Source: Burkholderiaceae bacterium
GTDB taxonomy: Bacteria > Pseudomonadota > Gammaproteobacteria > Burkholderiales > Burkholderiaceae_C
Direction: 5' to 3'
Length of the DNA stretch: 64,000 nt
Assembly (NCBI GenBank): GCA_919902775.1
Contig: CAKKRJ010000006.1
Span: 62,001 to 126,000, forward strand
Within the stretch, counting starts at the first letter, position 1; each line of letters begins with the position of its first letter. The notes beneath the pieces are model-generated. The model worked only from the letters and a program-made list of their open reading frames with translations, was not told where the DNA came from and ran no database searches. Position numbers and translations under genes: made by a program. Shown here one piece after another: positions 18,208-28,457 of this stretch.

Positions 18208-18234
18208 GCGGTGAATAAGCGACTTAATCACCGC
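18208..18234. promoter_or_regulatory. 27-base palindrome upstream of fic, candidate operator
   Basis: GCGGTGAATAAG (18208-18219) and CTTAATCACCGC (18223-18234) are inverted repeats with one mismatch around CGA. A further half-site, TAATCACCGC, occurs at 18279-18288, directly touching the Fic start codon. The repeated half-sites suggest a specific DNA-binding protein. Confidence 0.6.
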
Positions 18235-18253
18235 AAAATTTGCACTGATTAAC

Positions 18254-18282
18254 TTGCGTATGAGGCGAATGCATACCATAAT
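18254..18282 (+). promoter_or_regulatory. Predicted fic promoter giving a leaderless transcript
   Basis: TTGCGT (18254-18259), a 17-base spacer, then CATAAT (18277-18282). Initiation 6-8 bases downstream would fall at about the ATG (18289). No ribosome site lies at a normal distance from that ATG, which agrees with leaderless translation. The third operator half-site overlaps the -10. Confidence 0.5.
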
Positions 18283-18288
18283 CACCGC

Positions 18289-19455
18289 ATGAATGGCGGC
18301 GATAAACTGTACATCTGGCAACAAGACACTTGGCCTAAGTGGACCTACGCGCATCAGCGCTTGACCCCACTGCTGGCGCAAGTGCACCGCGCACAAGGCT
18401 TGCTGCTGGGCCGTATGCACGACATTGGCCTGGAGCAACGCGATCAAGCCACGCTGCGCGTGCTGACCGAAGACGTGATCAAAACCAGTGAGATCGAAGG
18501 CGAAACGCTCAACGCCGACTCGGTGCGTTCATCCATCGCCCGCCGACTCGGTGTGGACATTGGCGCATTGGCCCCCGCCGACCGTCATGTGGACGGCGTG
18601 GTGGACATGGTGCTGGACGCCACCCAACAACACGACCAGCCACTCAACGCGCAACGCCTGTGGGGCTGGCATGCCGCCCTCTTCCCAACGGGCTACAGCG
18701 GCCTGGCGCCCATCCGCGTGGGCGCATGGCGCAATGACGCGCAAGGCCCCATGCAAGTGGTGTCTGGCCCGATGCACCGCCCACGTGTGCACTACCAAGC
18801 CCCGCCAGCGGATGCTCTGGACGCTGAAATGGCACTGTTCCTGGATTGGTTCAACTCCGCCAACCAAGACGACCCACTGGTAAAAGCTGGGTTGGCCCAT
18901 TTGTGGTTTGTCACCCTGCATCCGGTGGAAGACGGCAATGGCCGCATGGCCCGCGCCGTGGGCGACATGGCACTGGCCCGGGCTGAAGGCACTACACATC
19001 GCTACTACAGCCTGTCAGCGCAAATCCAGCACGAACGCAAAGACTATTACGACCAACTCGAACGCACCCAAAAGGGCACGCTGGACGTGACCGATTGGCT
19101 GGAATGGTTTTTGGGTTGCCTGCTGCGCGCCGTGCAAGGCGCACAAAGCACGCTGTCTGCCGTGCTTGGCAAAGCAAACTTCTGGCGTCAATGGGCCGAT
19201 ACGCCCATGAACGAGCGACAAATCAAACTGCTCAACAAACTGCTCAACAAACTGCTTGACGGCTTTGACGGCAAGCTCACCACCAGCAAATGGGCGGCGA
19301 TCGCCAAATGCTCGCAAGACACCGCGCTGCGAGACATCAACGAACTGCTGGAGCGTGGGGTGTTGGTGCGGTCAGAGGCGAGTGGGCGGAGTACAAGTTA
19401 TGAAATTCAACCAACAATGCCTGGCAGCCACGATGCATTTGGCAGCATCAAGTAA
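18289..19455 (+). CDS. Fic family protein (DUF4172-Fic-winged helix), class II self-inhibited
   Basis: A 388-residue protein. The N-terminal DUF4172 region (IWQQDTWPKWTYA) is followed by an inhibitory helix motif TSEIEG (66-71, Glu70), fitting the (S/T)xxxE(G/N) rule, and the Fic motif HPVEDGNGRM (211-220, His211). A C-terminal helix-turn-helix region (about 320-375) follows. Fic enzymes transfer AMP or other nucleotide moieties onto protein hydroxyls; an N-terminal Glu of this kind blocks ATP binding. The start fixes the family N-terminus despite lacking a ribosome site. The C-terminal DNA-binding domain and upstream palindromes suggest autoregulation. The target is unknown. Confidence 0.9.
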   Translation: MNGGDKLYIWQQDTWPKWTYAHQRLTPLLAQVHRAQGLLLGRMHDIGLEQRDQATLRVLTEDVIKTSEIEGETLNADSVRSSIARRLGVDIGALAPADRHVDGVVDMVLDATQQHDQPLNAQRLWGWHAALFPTGYSGLAPIRVGAWRNDAQGPMQVVSGPMHRPRVHYQAPPADALDAEMALFLDWFNSANQDDPLVKAGLAHLWFVTLHPVEDGNGRMARAVGDMALARAEGTTHRYYSLSAQIQHERKDYYDQLERTQKGTLDVTDWLEWFLGCLLRAVQGAQSTLSAVLGKANFWRQWADTPMNERQIKLLNKLLNKLLDGFDGKLTTSKWAAIAKCSQDTALRDINELLERGVLVRSEASGRSTSYEIQPTMPGSHDAFGSIK

Positions 19456-19468
19456 AGATTGAACAAAG

Positions 19469-19502
19469 AAGCCCAAACGGTTCCCCGTTTGGGCTTCATT
19501 AT
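19469..19502. terminator. Bidirectional hairpin terminator between fic and lpdA
   Basis: AAGCCCAAACGG (19469-19480) pairs perfectly with CCGTTTGGGCTT (19485-19496) around TTCC. The two genes converge here: fic ends at 19455 and lpdA ends at 19519. Flanking T-rich sequence on both strands is modest. Confidence 0.8.
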
Positions 19503-19518
19503 TTACACCGCGAAGCGT

Positions 19519-21369
19519 TTACTTCTTGCTCGGTGGCAAGTCCGTGCAGCTGCCATGCGCCACCTCCGCCGCCATGCCGATGCTTTCGCCCAGCGTGGGG
19601 TGGGGGTGGATGGTTTTGCCGATGTCGATGGCGTCGGCGCCCATCTCGATCGCCAAGGCCACTTCGCCAATCATGTCGCCCGCATGCGTGCCGACCATGC
19701 CGCCGCCGAGGATCTTGCCGTGGCCGTGGGCCTCGGGGGAATCGTCGAACAACAGTTTGGTCACGCCTTCGTCGCGGCCGTTGGCAATCGCGCGGCCAGA
19801 CGCTGTCCAAGGGAACAAGCCTTTTTTGACCTTGATGCCTTGCGCTTTGGCTTGGTCTTCGGTCAAGCCCACCCAGGCCACTTCGGGGTCGGTGTAGGCC
19901 ACGCTTGGAATGACGCGGGCGTTGAATGCCGCCGCTGCCAGCTCTTTGTTGCCTTGCAGTTCACCGGCGATGACTTCGGCCGCCACGTGCGCTTCGTGCA
20001 CCGCCTTGTGCGCCAACATGGGCTGGCCCACGATGTCGCCGATGGCGAAGATGTGCGGCACGTTGGTGCGCATCTGGATGTCGACGTTGATGAAGCCACG
20101 GTCGGTCACGGCCACGCCGGCTTTTTCGGCAGCGAGCTTTTTGCCGTTGGGCGTGCGGCCCACGGCTTGCAACACCAGGTCATACACCTGTGGCGCGGGG
20201 GCGGTGCCGCCCTCTTCTGCCGCTGCAAACGTGACTTCGATGCCTTCGGGCAAGGCGCGTGCGGACACGGTCTTGGTCTTGAGCATGATGTTGTCAAAGC
20301 GCTTGGCGTTCATCTTCTGCCAGATCTTGACCAGGTCGCGGTCCGCGCCTTGCATCAGGCCGTCCATCATTTCCACCACGTCCAGGCGTGCGCCCAGGGT
20401 GCTGTAGACGGTGCCCATTTCCAGGCCGATGATGCCGCCGCCCAAAATGAGCATGCGCTTGGGCACTTCTTTCAGCGCCAAAGCGCCGGTGCTGTCCACC
20501 ACGCGGGGGTCGTTCGGCATGAAAGGCAGGCGCACGGCTTGCGAGCCCGCCGCGATGATGGCGCGTTTGAACGCCACGATCTTTTTGCCGCCGGTTTTCT
20601 CTTGTGAGGTGCCGGTGGTCTCTTCGACTTCGAGGTGGTTGGCCCCGACGAAGGCACCGTAGCCGCGCACGGTGGTGACCTTGCGCATCTTGGCCATGGC
20701 AGCCAGGCCGCCTGTGAGTTTGCCGATGACTTTTTCTTTGTGGACGCGCAGCTTGTCGATGTTGACCGCAGGCGCACCAAAGTCCACCCCCAGGTCGGCC
20801 ATGTGGGCCACTTCGTCCATCACCGCAGCCACATGCAGCAGTGCTTTGGAGGGGATGCAACCCACGTTCAGGCAGACGCCGCCCAGCGTGGCGTAGCGCT
20901 CGACGATCACGACCTTGAGGCCCAGATCGGCCGCACGGAACGCAGCCGAGTAGCCGCCAGGGCCACCGCCGAGCACAAGCACGTCGCACTCGAGGTCGGC
21001 CGAGCCGCCAAAGCTGGACGCTGCCGGTGCGGGGGTAGCCGCCACGGGGGCAGCAGGTGCTGCGGCGGGAGCCGCTGCAGGTGCAGCAGCAGGTGCAGCA
21101 GCAGGTGCCGCAGTCGAGGCCGCCGCAGCGCCCTCGCCATCCAGCACCAACACCACCGAGCCTTGCTTGACCTTGTCGCCCAGCTTCACGCGCAGTTCTT
21201 TGACGACGCCAGCATGCGAGGACGGGATTTCCATCGAGGCCTTGTCGGACTCCACGGTGATGAGCGATTGCTCTGCCTTGACGTTGTCGCCGGGTTTGAC
21301 CAGCAACTCGATCACGGCCACTTCGTCGAAGTCGCCAATGTCGGGGACTTGAATATCAATCAGTGCCAT
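19519..21369 (-). CDS. lpdA: Dihydrolipoyl dehydrogenase (E3) with N-terminal lipoyl domain
   Basis: A 616-residue protein, longer than the ~475 aa of plain E3 because of an N-terminal lipoyl domain ([12 protein letters not shown], Lys43) and an Ala/Pro linker to ~120. Then come the FAD fold ([11 protein letters not shown]), redox disulfide CLNVGC (Cys166, Cys171), the NAD domain ([13 protein letters not shown]), [16 protein letters not shown] and catalytic HPTLGES (His590, Glu595). It reoxidises the lipoyl groups of pyruvate dehydrogenase. It is the last gene of aceE-aceF-lpdA, nine bases after aceF. Confidence 0.95.
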   Translation of the reverse strand: MALIDIQVPDIGDFDEVAVIELLVKPGDNVKAEQSLITVESDKASMEIPSSHAGVVKELRVKLGDKVKQGSVVLVLDGEGAAAASTAAPAAAPAAAPAAAPAAAPAAPVAATPAPAASSFGGSADLECDVLVLGGGPGGYSAAFRAADLGLKVVIVERYATLGGVCLNVGCIPSKALLHVAAVMDEVAHMADLGVDFGAPAVNIDKLRVHKEKVIGKLTGGLAAMAKMRKVTTVRGYGAFVGANHLEVEETTGTSQEKTGGKKIVAFKRAIIAAGSQAVRLPFMPNDPRVVDSTGALALKEVPKRMLILGGGIIGLEMGTVYSTLGARLDVVEMMDGLMQGADRDLVKIWQKMNAKRFDNIMLKTKTVSARALPEGIEVTFAAAEEGGTAPAPQVYDLVLQAVGRTPNGKKLAAEKAGVAVTDRGFINVDIQMRTNVPHIFAIGDIVGQPMLAHKAVHEAHVAAEVIAGELQGNKELAAAAFNARVIPSVAYTDPEVAWVGLTEDQAKAQGIKVKKGLFPWTASGRAIANGRDEGVTKLLFDDSPEAHGHGKILGGGMVGTHAGDMIGEVALAIEMGADAIDIGKTIHPHPTLGESIGMAAEVAHGSCTDLPPSKK

Positions 21370-21378
21370 GGTCGGTCC

Positions 21379-23040
21379 TTAGAGCAAGACGCGACGGAAG
21401 TCGCCGAGGATTTGACCCAGGAACGCGTTGAAGCGTGCGGCTGCGGCGCCGTCGATCACGCGGTGGTCCCACGTCAGCGACAAAGGCAGCATCAGGCGCG
21501 GCACAAACTGCTTGCCGTCCCAGACCGGTTCCATGGTGCTCTTGCACACACCGAGGATGGCCACTTCGGGCGCGTTGATGATGGGCGTGAAGTACTTGCC
21601 ACCAATGCCGCCGAGGCTGGAGATGGTGAAGGTTGCGCCGCTCATCTCGGCTGGGCCGAGTTTGCCGTCGCGGGCCTTCTTGGCCAGCTCACCCATTTCC
21701 TGGCTGATTTGCAGCACGCCTTTTTTGTCGCAATCACGAATGACCGGCACCATCAAACCATTGGGCGTGTCGGCCGCAAAGCCGATGTGCCAGAAGTTTT
21801 TGTAGATCAGCGCGTCGCCGTCGAGCGAACTGTTGAACTCGGGGTATTTCTTGAGCGCGGCAACGCAAGCCTTGATCAAGAACGCCAGCATCGTGACTTT
21901 GACGCCCGATTTTTCGTTCTCTTTGTTGGTCGAGACGCGGAAGGCTTCGAGGTCGGTGATGTCGGCATCGTCGTGGTTGGTCACCGCCGGGATCATCACG
22001 GCGTTGCGCAACAGGTTGGCACCGCTGATCTTCTTGATGCGGCCCATTTCCTTGCGTTCGATGGGACCGAACTTGGCGAAGTCGACCTTGGGCCAAGGGA
22101 TCAGGCCCAGGCCTGCGCCGTCACCACCCGAAGCTGCAGGGGCCTTGGCGGCTTGTGCTTTGGTCTGGGTGGCACCCGACATGACGGCCTTGGTGAAGGC
22201 TTGCACATCGTCCTGGGTGATGCGGCCTTTGGGGCCATGGCCTTTGACTTCTTCGATCGGCACACCGAGTTCGCGGGCGAACTTGCGCACCGAGGGCGAT
22301 GCGTGTGGCAAACCCAAGGTAGACGCGCCAGGTGCGTGTGCCGGAGCGGCCACGACCGCCGCGGCCGCAGCGGCCGCAGCCACAGCGGTTGGCGCCGATG
22401 CAGGGGCCGATGCCACGGCCACAGGGGCGGCGTCCGCCACAGGCGCGGCAGCCGAGATCGTGCCTTCCAGCACCGCCAGCAGATCGCCAATGTTGACCTT
22501 GTCACCCACCTTGACTTTGAGCTCTTTGAGCAAGCCCGCGTGCGAGGATGGGATTTCCATCGAGGCTTTGTCGGACTCGACCGTGATCAGCGATTGCTCG
22601 ACCTTGATCTGGTCGCCTGGTTTCACCATCACTTCGATGACGGCCACATCCTTGAAATCGCCAATATCCGGAATGCGCACTTCAACCGGGCCCGAAGCTG
22701 CGGGTGCAGCGACAGGTGCGGCAGCCGCAGCGGGTGCCGCCACCACAGCAGCAGGCGCAGCAGCCACAGAGGCTGCAGGTGCGGCAGCAGCCGCAGCAGC
22801 GCCAGCGGCCTCGACGACCAGCACGACCGAGCCTTGTCGGACTTTGTCGCCCAGCGCCACGCGCATTTCCTTGACGACTCCCGCCGTGCTCGACGGGATT
22901 TCCATCGAGGCCTTGTCGGATTCGACCGTGATCAGAGATTGCTCTGCCTTCACGGTGTCGCCCACTTTGACCATCAACTCAATGACGGTCACTTCATCGA
23001 AATCCCCGATGTCCGGGACTTGTACTTCTACCAATGCCAT
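21379..23040 (-). CDS. aceF: Pyruvate dehydrogenase E2, dihydrolipoyllysine-residue acetyltransferase
   Basis: A 553-residue core protein with two tandem lipoyl domains, each with [12 protein letters not shown] (Lys43 and Lys158), joined by Ala-rich linkers. A peripheral-subunit-binding domain follows ([20 protein letters not shown]), then the catalytic acyltransferase domain ending in [14 protein letters not shown] (His526, Asp530). It passes acetyl groups from E1 to CoA. The ATG is preceded by GGGAGACAC. It lies 15 bases after aceE and before lpdA, in one operon. Confidence 0.96.
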   Translation of the reverse strand: MALVEVQVPDIGDFDEVTVIELMVKVGDTVKAEQSLITVESDKASMEIPSSTAGVVKEMRVALGDKVRQGSVVLVVEAAGAAAAAAAPAASVAAAPAAVVAAPAAAAAPVAAPAASGPVEVRIPDIGDFKDVAVIEVMVKPGDQIKVEQSLITVESDKASMEIPSSHAGLLKELKVKVGDKVNIGDLLAVLEGTISAAAPVADAAPVAVASAPASAPTAVAAAAAAAAVVAAPAHAPGASTLGLPHASPSVRKFARELGVPIEEVKGHGPKGRITQDDVQAFTKAVMSGATQTKAQAAKAPAASGGDGAGLGLIPWPKVDFAKFGPIERKEMGRIKKISGANLLRNAVMIPAVTNHDDADITDLEAFRVSTNKENEKSGVKVTMLAFLIKACVAALKKYPEFNSSLDGDALIYKNFWHIGFAADTPNGLMVPVIRDCDKKGVLQISQEMGELAKKARDGKLGPAEMSGATFTISSLGGIGGKYFTPIINAPEVAILGVCKSTMEPVWDGKQFVPRLMLPLSLTWDHRVIDGAAAARFNAFLGQILGDFRRVLL

Positions 23041-23055
23041 GTGTGTCTCCCGGAT

Positions 23056-25752
23056 TTATGCGTACAGCGGGTTGATCTTGTCGGTGTTGATGCCGTACTT
23101 TTTGATGGCCTCAGCCACTTGCGTGGCGGGCACTTTGCCTTCTTCGCTCAGCGCCTTGAGGGCCGCCACCACGATGTAGTGGCGGTTGATCTCGAAGTGC
23201 TCGCGCAGTTTGCTGCGGAAGTCCGAGCGGCCAAAACCGTCGGTGCCCAGCACTTTGTAGGTGCGGCCTTTCGGAATGAACGGGCGGATCTGTTCGGCAT
23301 AGGCCTTCATGTAGTCGGTCGAAGCGACCACGGGGCCACTGTGCGCCGCCAGCTGCTGGCCGACAAACGGCACGCGCGGTGTTTCCAGCGGGTGCAGCAG
23401 GTTGAAGCGCTCAGCGTCCTGGCCTTCGCGGGTCAACTCGTTGAAGCTTGGGCAGCTCCACACATCGGCCTGGATGCCCCAGTCGGTGGCCAGCAAGACT
23501 TGCGCGGCGATGGATTCGCGCAAGATCGTGCCCGAGCCCAGCAGTTGCACGCGCTTGTCGCCGGCAGCACCGGGCTTGCACAAATACATGCCCTTGATGA
23601 TCTGCTCTTCGGTGCCGGGCGTCAGGCCAGGCATGGCGTAGTTTTCGTTCAGCAGGGTCAGGTAATAGAAGACGTTGTCTTGCTTTTCCACCATGCGCTT
23701 CAAGCCGTGGTGCAGGATGACGCCGACTTCGTGCGCAAACGTCGGGTCATACGACACGCAGTTGGGGATGGTGTTGGCCATGATGTGGCTGTGACCGTCT
23801 TCGTGCTGCAAGCCTTCGCCGTTCAGCGTGGTGCGGCCCGAGGTGCCGCCGAGCAAGAAGCCGCGTGCCTGCATGTCGCCCGCAGCCCAGGCCAGATCGC
23901 CAATGCGCTGGAAGCCGAACATCGAGTAGTACACGTAGAACGGCACCATGATGCGGTTGCTGGTGCTGTAGCTGGTGGCCGCTGCAATCCAGCTCGACAT
24001 ACCGCCGGCTTCGTTGATGCCTTCTTGCAGGATCTGGCCAGCCTTGTCTTCCTTGTAGTACATGACCTGGTCTTTGTCGACCGGGGTGTATTGCTGGCCT
24101 GCAGGGTTGTAGATGCCGATCTGGCGGAACAAACCCTCCATACCAAAGGTACGGGCTTCGTCGACCAGCACAGGCACCACGCGTGGGCCCAGTGCCTGGT
24201 CGCGCAAGAGCTGCGTGAGGAAACGCACATACGCTTGCGTGGTTGAAATCTCGCGGCCTTCGGCCGTGGGCTCCATCACCGATTTGAAGATGTCCAGCGA
24301 CGGCACAGTGAAGTGCTCATCGGCTTTGGTGCGGCGGTGTGGCAAGTAGCCGCCCAAGGCCTTGCGGCGCTCGTGCAGGTAACGCATTTCGGGCGTGTCG
24401 TCGGCCGGCTTGTAGAACGGAATCTTGGACAGTTCGCTGTCTGGGATCGGAATGTTGAAGCGGTCACGCATGTACTTGATGTCTTCATCCGTGAGCTTCT
24501 TGGTCTGGTGAACGTTGTTCTTGCCCTCGCCCGCCTTGCCCATGCCAAAACCTTTGACGGTTTTGATCAGCAACACCGTGGGTTGGTCTTTGGTGTTCAC
24601 GGCCTGGTGGTAAGCGGCGTACACCTTTTGTGGGTCGTGGCCGCCACGCTTCAAGGCCCAGATTTCGTCGTCGCTCATGTGCGCCACCATCTCCAGTGTG
24701 CGTGGATCGCGGCCGAAGAAATGCTTGCGCACATAGGCGCCGTCGTTGGCTTTGAACGATTGGAAATCACCATCCAAGGTGTCCATCATCAACTTGCGCA
24801 AAGCGCCGTCTTTGTCGCGGGCCAAGAGCTTGTCCCACTCGCTGCCCCACAACAACTTGATCACGTTCCAGCCTGCGCCACGGAACTCGCCTTCAAGTTC
24901 TTGCACGATCTTGCCGTTGCCGCGCACCGGGCCGTCCAGACGTTGCAAGTTGCAGTTGACGACGAAGACCAAGTTGTCGAGTTTTTCGCGTGCGGCCAGG
25001 CCGATGGCGCCCAAGGATTCCACTTCGTCCATCTCACCGTCGCCGCAGAACACCCACACCTTGCGGTTTTCGGTGTTGGCAATGCCGCGGGCATGCAAAT
25101 ACTTCAAGAAGCGGGCCTGGTAAATCGCCATCAATGGGCCCAGGCCCATCGACACGGTGGGGAACTGCCAGAACTCGGGCATCAGCTTGGGGTGCGGGTA
25201 GCTGGACAGGCCTTTGCCGTCCACTTCCTGGCGGAAGTTGAGCAACTGATCTTCGGTCAGGCGGCCTTCGAGGTAAGCGCGGGCGTACACGCCGGGCGAC
25301 ACGTGGCCTTGGATGTAGAGGCAATCGCCACCGTGGTTTTCGCTTTCGGCGTGCCAGAAGTGGTTGAAGCCGGCGCCAAACATGTGGGCCAGCGAAGCGA
25401 AAGAGCCGATGTGGCCGCCCAGGTCACCACCGTCTTCGGGGTTGTGGCGGTTGGCCTTGACGACCATGGCCATGGCGTTCCAGCGCATGTAAGCGCGCAG
25501 GCGCTCTTCAATTTCAATGTTGCCGGGGCAATGCGCTTCTTGGTCGGGCTCAATCGTGTTCACGTAGCCGGTGTTGGCCGAAAACGGCATGTCGATGCTG
25601 TTTTCTCGGGCATGTTCCAGCAGTTGCTCGATCAGAAAGTGGGCCCGTTCGCCCCCTTCTTTTTCAATCACTGCGGACAATGCGTCCATCCATTCACGGG
25701 TCTCTTGGCTGTCCAGATCCAGAGCCGGCTGCTGAGGTGTTGCCGCTGTCAT
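23056..25752 (-). CDS. aceE: Pyruvate dehydrogenase E1, homodimeric type
   Basis: An 898-residue protein typical of the single-chain E1 of gammaproteobacterial and betaproteobacterial complexes. The thiamine-diphosphate motif is GDGEMDE (237-243) through VVNCNLQ (264-270). Other landmarks are GHVSPGVYARAYLEG and the C-terminal LGTDGFGRSD. It decarboxylates pyruvate and acetylates the lipoyl arm of AceF. It has a clear AGGAG ribosome site and is first gene of the operon. It diverges from a PAS sensor kinase across a short AT-rich region. Confidence 0.97.
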   Translation of the reverse strand: MTAATPQQPALDLDSQETREWMDALSAVIEKEGGERAHFLIEQLLEHARENSIDMPFSANTGYVNTIEPDQEAHCPGNIEIEERLRAYMRWNAMAMVVKANRHNPEDGGDLGGHIGSFASLAHMFGAGFNHFWHAESENHGGDCLYIQGHVSPGVYARAYLEGRLTEDQLLNFRQEVDGKGLSSYPHPKLMPEFWQFPTVSMGLGPLMAIYQARFLKYLHARGIANTENRKVWVFCGDGEMDEVESLGAIGLAAREKLDNLVFVVNCNLQRLDGPVRGNGKIVQELEGEFRGAGWNVIKLLWGSEWDKLLARDKDGALRKLMMDTLDGDFQSFKANDGAYVRKHFFGRDPRTLEMVAHMSDDEIWALKRGGHDPQKVYAAYHQAVNTKDQPTVLLIKTVKGFGMGKAGEGKNNVHQTKKLTDEDIKYMRDRFNIPIPDSELSKIPFYKPADDTPEMRYLHERRKALGGYLPHRRTKADEHFTVPSLDIFKSVMEPTAEGREISTTQAYVRFLTQLLRDQALGPRVVPVLVDEARTFGMEGLFRQIGIYNPAGQQYTPVDKDQVMYYKEDKAGQILQEGINEAGGMSSWIAAATSYSTSNRIMVPFYVYYSMFGFQRIGDLAWAAGDMQARGFLLGGTSGRTTLNGEGLQHEDGHSHIMANTIPNCVSYDPTFAHEVGVILHHGLKRMVEKQDNVFYYLTLLNENYAMPGLTPGTEEQIIKGMYLCKPGAAGDKRVQLLGSGTILRESIAAQVLLATDWGIQADVWSCPSFNELTREGQDAERFNLLHPLETPRVPFVGQQLAAHSGPVVASTDYMKAYAEQIRPFIPKGRTYKVLGTDGFGRSDFRSKLREHFEINRHYIVVAALKALSEEGKVPATQVAEAIKKYGINTDKINPLYA

Positions 25753-25836
25753 GCGTGTCTCCTGTTGTGTTATCGATAAATGATGCCCGAATTTTTACAT
25801 ATTTTTCTTAAAATTTCAAATAGTGCGTATTGATTT

Positions 25837-25852
25837 TACATTGTGAAATGTA
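25837..25852. promoter_or_regulatory. Inverted repeat in the aceE/sensor-kinase divergent promoter region
   Basis: TACATT (25837-25842), spacer GTGA, AATGTA (25847-25852), a perfect 6-base inverted repeat. It is embedded in an AT-rich stretch (25790-25860) that must carry both divergent promoters. I see no match to the E. coli PdhR operator. The site is suggestive only. Confidence 0.35.
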
Positions 25853-25925
25853 TGACAAATTTCATGCCAATTCAAATCGACATTCAGGGCTAATACGCAA
25901 GGGTTGTCCCCTAAACTCAGACTTT

Positions 25926-28457
25926 ATGGAATTGAACAAAGCTAGCTCGGTCGTGAAGAAAGTCGGACCATGGGCCTGGTGGCGCAGTTGGTGGTTGCGC
26001 CAGTCGCCCACCCGGCAAGACCGGTTTGCCAATCTGGCTCCTGTCGCCGCCGTGGTGCTTTTTTTGGCTGCGATTGCCAGCGCGTTCTGGTATCTGCGTG
26101 TGGAAGAAATCGAGCGGGAACAAGAAGCCGTCAAGCGCGATGTGGAATATGCCCAGCAACGCTTGCGCCTGCGTTTGCTGGAACGGCAAGAGCAGGTCAT
26201 GCGGCTGGCACGCGATGTGTCCAACAAGGAAATACGCCCGGACCAATTTTTGTCCCGGGCGGAGGCCTTGGTGCTGCAATACCCTGAATTCATGTCGCTG
26301 AGCTGGATTGATGACCGCCGTCGCATCCTGGCCAACCAAAGTGTTTCCAGCATTTCGCCCAGCCAGTACATGCGCGCCGGCACGGTCCTCAAGGTGGGTG
26401 AAACAGAAAGCCATTTTAGCCTGGCACGCGACCTGATGCAGCCCATCTACGGCCAAAACAACACCGATGCGGACAGAGACGCCCAGCTGCCGGTGCTGCA
26501 ACTGCACTCGCCTTTGAGCGATGACCAAGGGCGCTTCAGTGGCGTGATTTTGGCCGAATACACCATGGAAGGCTTGTTGCGCTACGGCATCCCGACCGAG
26601 GTCCTGGCCAAATACGCGGTGGCGCTGCAAGACGGAAAAGGCCATTTGTTGGCGGGCCAAACCATTCCCGGTCGCACCGCACTTTGGAGCGTGCTGCCCG
26701 GCAGTGACCAACCGAACAACGGCTACGAAGTGCCCGTGTCGCCCGTGGGCAACGACCTGATTTTGCGCGCCCAAGCCTGGCGCACTTCGCAGGGCCTGGT
26801 GGGCAGTGGTTTGTTCTGGCTGGTCAGCGTTTTGAGCGCCATGACCGCCTGGATGCTGATTGGCAATTGGCGTCACACGCGCAGGCGCATCCAGGCGCAA
26901 AAAGCCTTGGTGGCCGAAACCAATTTTCGACGGGCGATGGAAAACTCCATGCTCACCGGCATGCGCGCCCTGGATTTGCGCGGCCGCATCACGTATGTGA
27001 ACCCCGCTTTTTGCCAGATGACCGGGTGGAGCGAGTCCGATCTGGTGGGCGCTGTGGCGCCCTTCCCTTACTGGCCTGCCCAAGACAAGGAACTGCTGAC
27101 CAAGCGCCTGGAAGAGGAAATCAGCGGCCAACACTCGGCGGGTGGTTTTCAGGTTCGGGTGAAACGCAAAAACGGCCAGTTGTTTGAGGCGCGGATGTAT
27201 GTGTCGCCCTTGATCGATGCCACCGGCAAGCAAACCGGCTGGATGACGTCAATGACCGACATCACCGAACCCAACCGGATCCGCGAGCAATTGGCTGGCT
27301 CGCATGAGCGCTTCACCATCGTGCTGGAGGCGCTGGACGCCTCGGTCTCGGTGGCCCCGCTGGGCAGCGAAGAGCTGCTGTTTGCCAACAAGCTCTACCG
27401 GCTCTGGTTTGGTCAAAACACGCAAGGCCATTTGCGCCTGGTCCAGCAAGCGGGTGCCAGTGATGCGTCCGATCACCTGGACGAGGTGGACGACATGGTC
27501 GGGCTGCCCACCGAGAGCCTGACCGTGGCCCACTCGGAAAACGCCGAGATTTTTGTCTCTGAATTGGGCAAGTGGTTGGAAGTGCGTTCGCGCTACATCA
27601 ACTGGGCCGACGGCCGTCTGGCGCAGATGGTGATTGCCAGCGACATCACCCCGCGTCGCCAGGCCGAAGAGCTGGCCGCCCAACAGGCCGAGCGCGCCCA
27701 AACCGCCAGCCGGCTGATCACCATGGGCGAGATGGCGTCCAGCGTGGCCCACGAACTCAACCAACCCTTGACCGCGATCAGCAATTACTGCAGCGGCATG
27801 ATCTCGCGCATCCAATCACAACAAGTGAAAGAAGCAGACCTGCTGTGGGCGCTGGACAAAACCGCCCGGCAGGCGCAACGGGCAGGGCAAATCATTTTGC
27901 GCATCCGCAGCTTCGTCAAGCGCAGCGCGCCCAACCGCACACTGTCGGACGTGTCGGCCATGGTCAGTGAATCGCTGGAGCTGGCCGAAATCGAAATGCG
28001 CCGACGCCATGTGCGCCTGACACACCATGTGGCCGCGCGCCTGCCGCAACTCATGGTGGATCCGATCCTGATCGAGCAAGTGCTGATCAACCTGATGAAA
28101 AACGCCGCGGAATCCATTGACAACGCCAACCGCCCGCACGGGCAGCGTCAGGTCGAGTTGCGCATCGTGCCCAAACAAGTCGACAACCAGTCGGTGGTGG
28201 AGTTTTCCGTCACCGACACGGGCCAGGGTTTGCCGCCAGAAGACATCGAGCGGGTCTATGAGGCCTTCTTCTCGACCAAGGTGGAAGGCATGGGCATTGG
28301 CCTGAATTTGTGCCGCAGCATCATCGAGTCGCACCAGGGCAGGATCGCTGCCGAGAACCTCTACAATGCCGGCGAGGTGATCGGTTGCCGGTTCTCCTTC
28401 TGGATTCCGGTCGAAAGCACTTTGACCACACAACAAGCCACCGGGGTAAATGAATGA
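25926..28457 (+). CDS. Membrane PAS-domain sensor histidine kinase (DctS/FixL-like)
   Basis: About 843 residues. TM1 is ~35-57 (ANLAPVAAVVLFLAAIASAF), a periplasmic sensor region of ~230 residues follows, and TM2 is near 290-312. Then come PAS1 (RITYVNPAFCQMTGWSESDL), a second PAS-like region, the H-box SSVAHELNQPLTAIS (His609) and an ATPase domain (INLMKNAAESI, DTGQGLPPEDIERVYEAFFS). The start at 25926 is the first ATG with a plausible N-terminus but lacks a clear ribosome site. It overlaps the response regulator by four bases. DctS-like kinases sense small organic acids; divergence from aceEF makes a carbon-metabolism signal plausible. Confidence 0.88.
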   Translation: MELNKASSVVKKVGPWAWWRSWWLRQSPTRQDRFANLAPVAAVVLFLAAIASAFWYLRVEEIEREQEAVKRDVEYAQQRLRLRLLERQEQVMRLARDVSNKEIRPDQFLSRAEALVLQYPEFMSLSWIDDRRRILANQSVSSISPSQYMRAGTVLKVGETESHFSLARDLMQPIYGQNNTDADRDAQLPVLQLHSPLSDDQGRFSGVILAEYTMEGLLRYGIPTEVLAKYAVALQDGKGHLLAGQTIPGRTALWSVLPGSDQPNNGYEVPVSPVGNDLILRAQAWRTSQGLVGSGLFWLVSVLSAMTAWMLIGNWRHTRRRIQAQKALVAETNFRRAMENSMLTGMRALDLRGRITYVNPAFCQMTGWSESDLVGAVAPFPYWPAQDKELLTKRLEEEISGQHSAGGFQVRVKRKNGQLFEARMYVSPLIDATGKQTGWMTSMTDITEPNRIREQLAGSHERFTIVLEALDASVSVAPLGSEELLFANKLYRLWFGQNTQGHLRLVQQAGASDASDHLDEVDDMVGLPTESLTVAHSENAEIFVSELGKWLEVRSRYINWADGRLAQMVIASDITPRRQAEELAAQQAERAQTASRLITMGEMASSVAHELNQPLTAISNYCSGMISRIQSQQVKEADLLWALDKTARQAQRAGQIILRIRSFVKRSAPNRTLSDVSAMVSESLELAEIEMRRRHVRLTHHVAARLPQLMVDPILIEQVLINLMKNAAESIDNANRPHGQRQVELRIVPKQVDNQSVVEFSVTDTGQGLPPEDIERVYEAFFSTKVEGMGIGLNLCRSIIESHQGRIAAENLYNAGEVIGCRFSFWIPVESTLTTQQATGVNE

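Noticed and set aside
21030..21120. Repeated GCAGCAGGTGC-like units in lpdA as a regulatory repeat
   Set aside because: They encode the Ala/Pro linker after the lipoyl domain; such low-complexity linkers are normal in this enzyme family.
20635..24246. 1203-codon open frame on the + strand across lpdA, aceF and aceE
   Set aside because: It is antisense to strongly supported genes; long antisense frames arise from GC-rich third positions, and its translation is low-complexity His/Gly/Arg-rich without domains.
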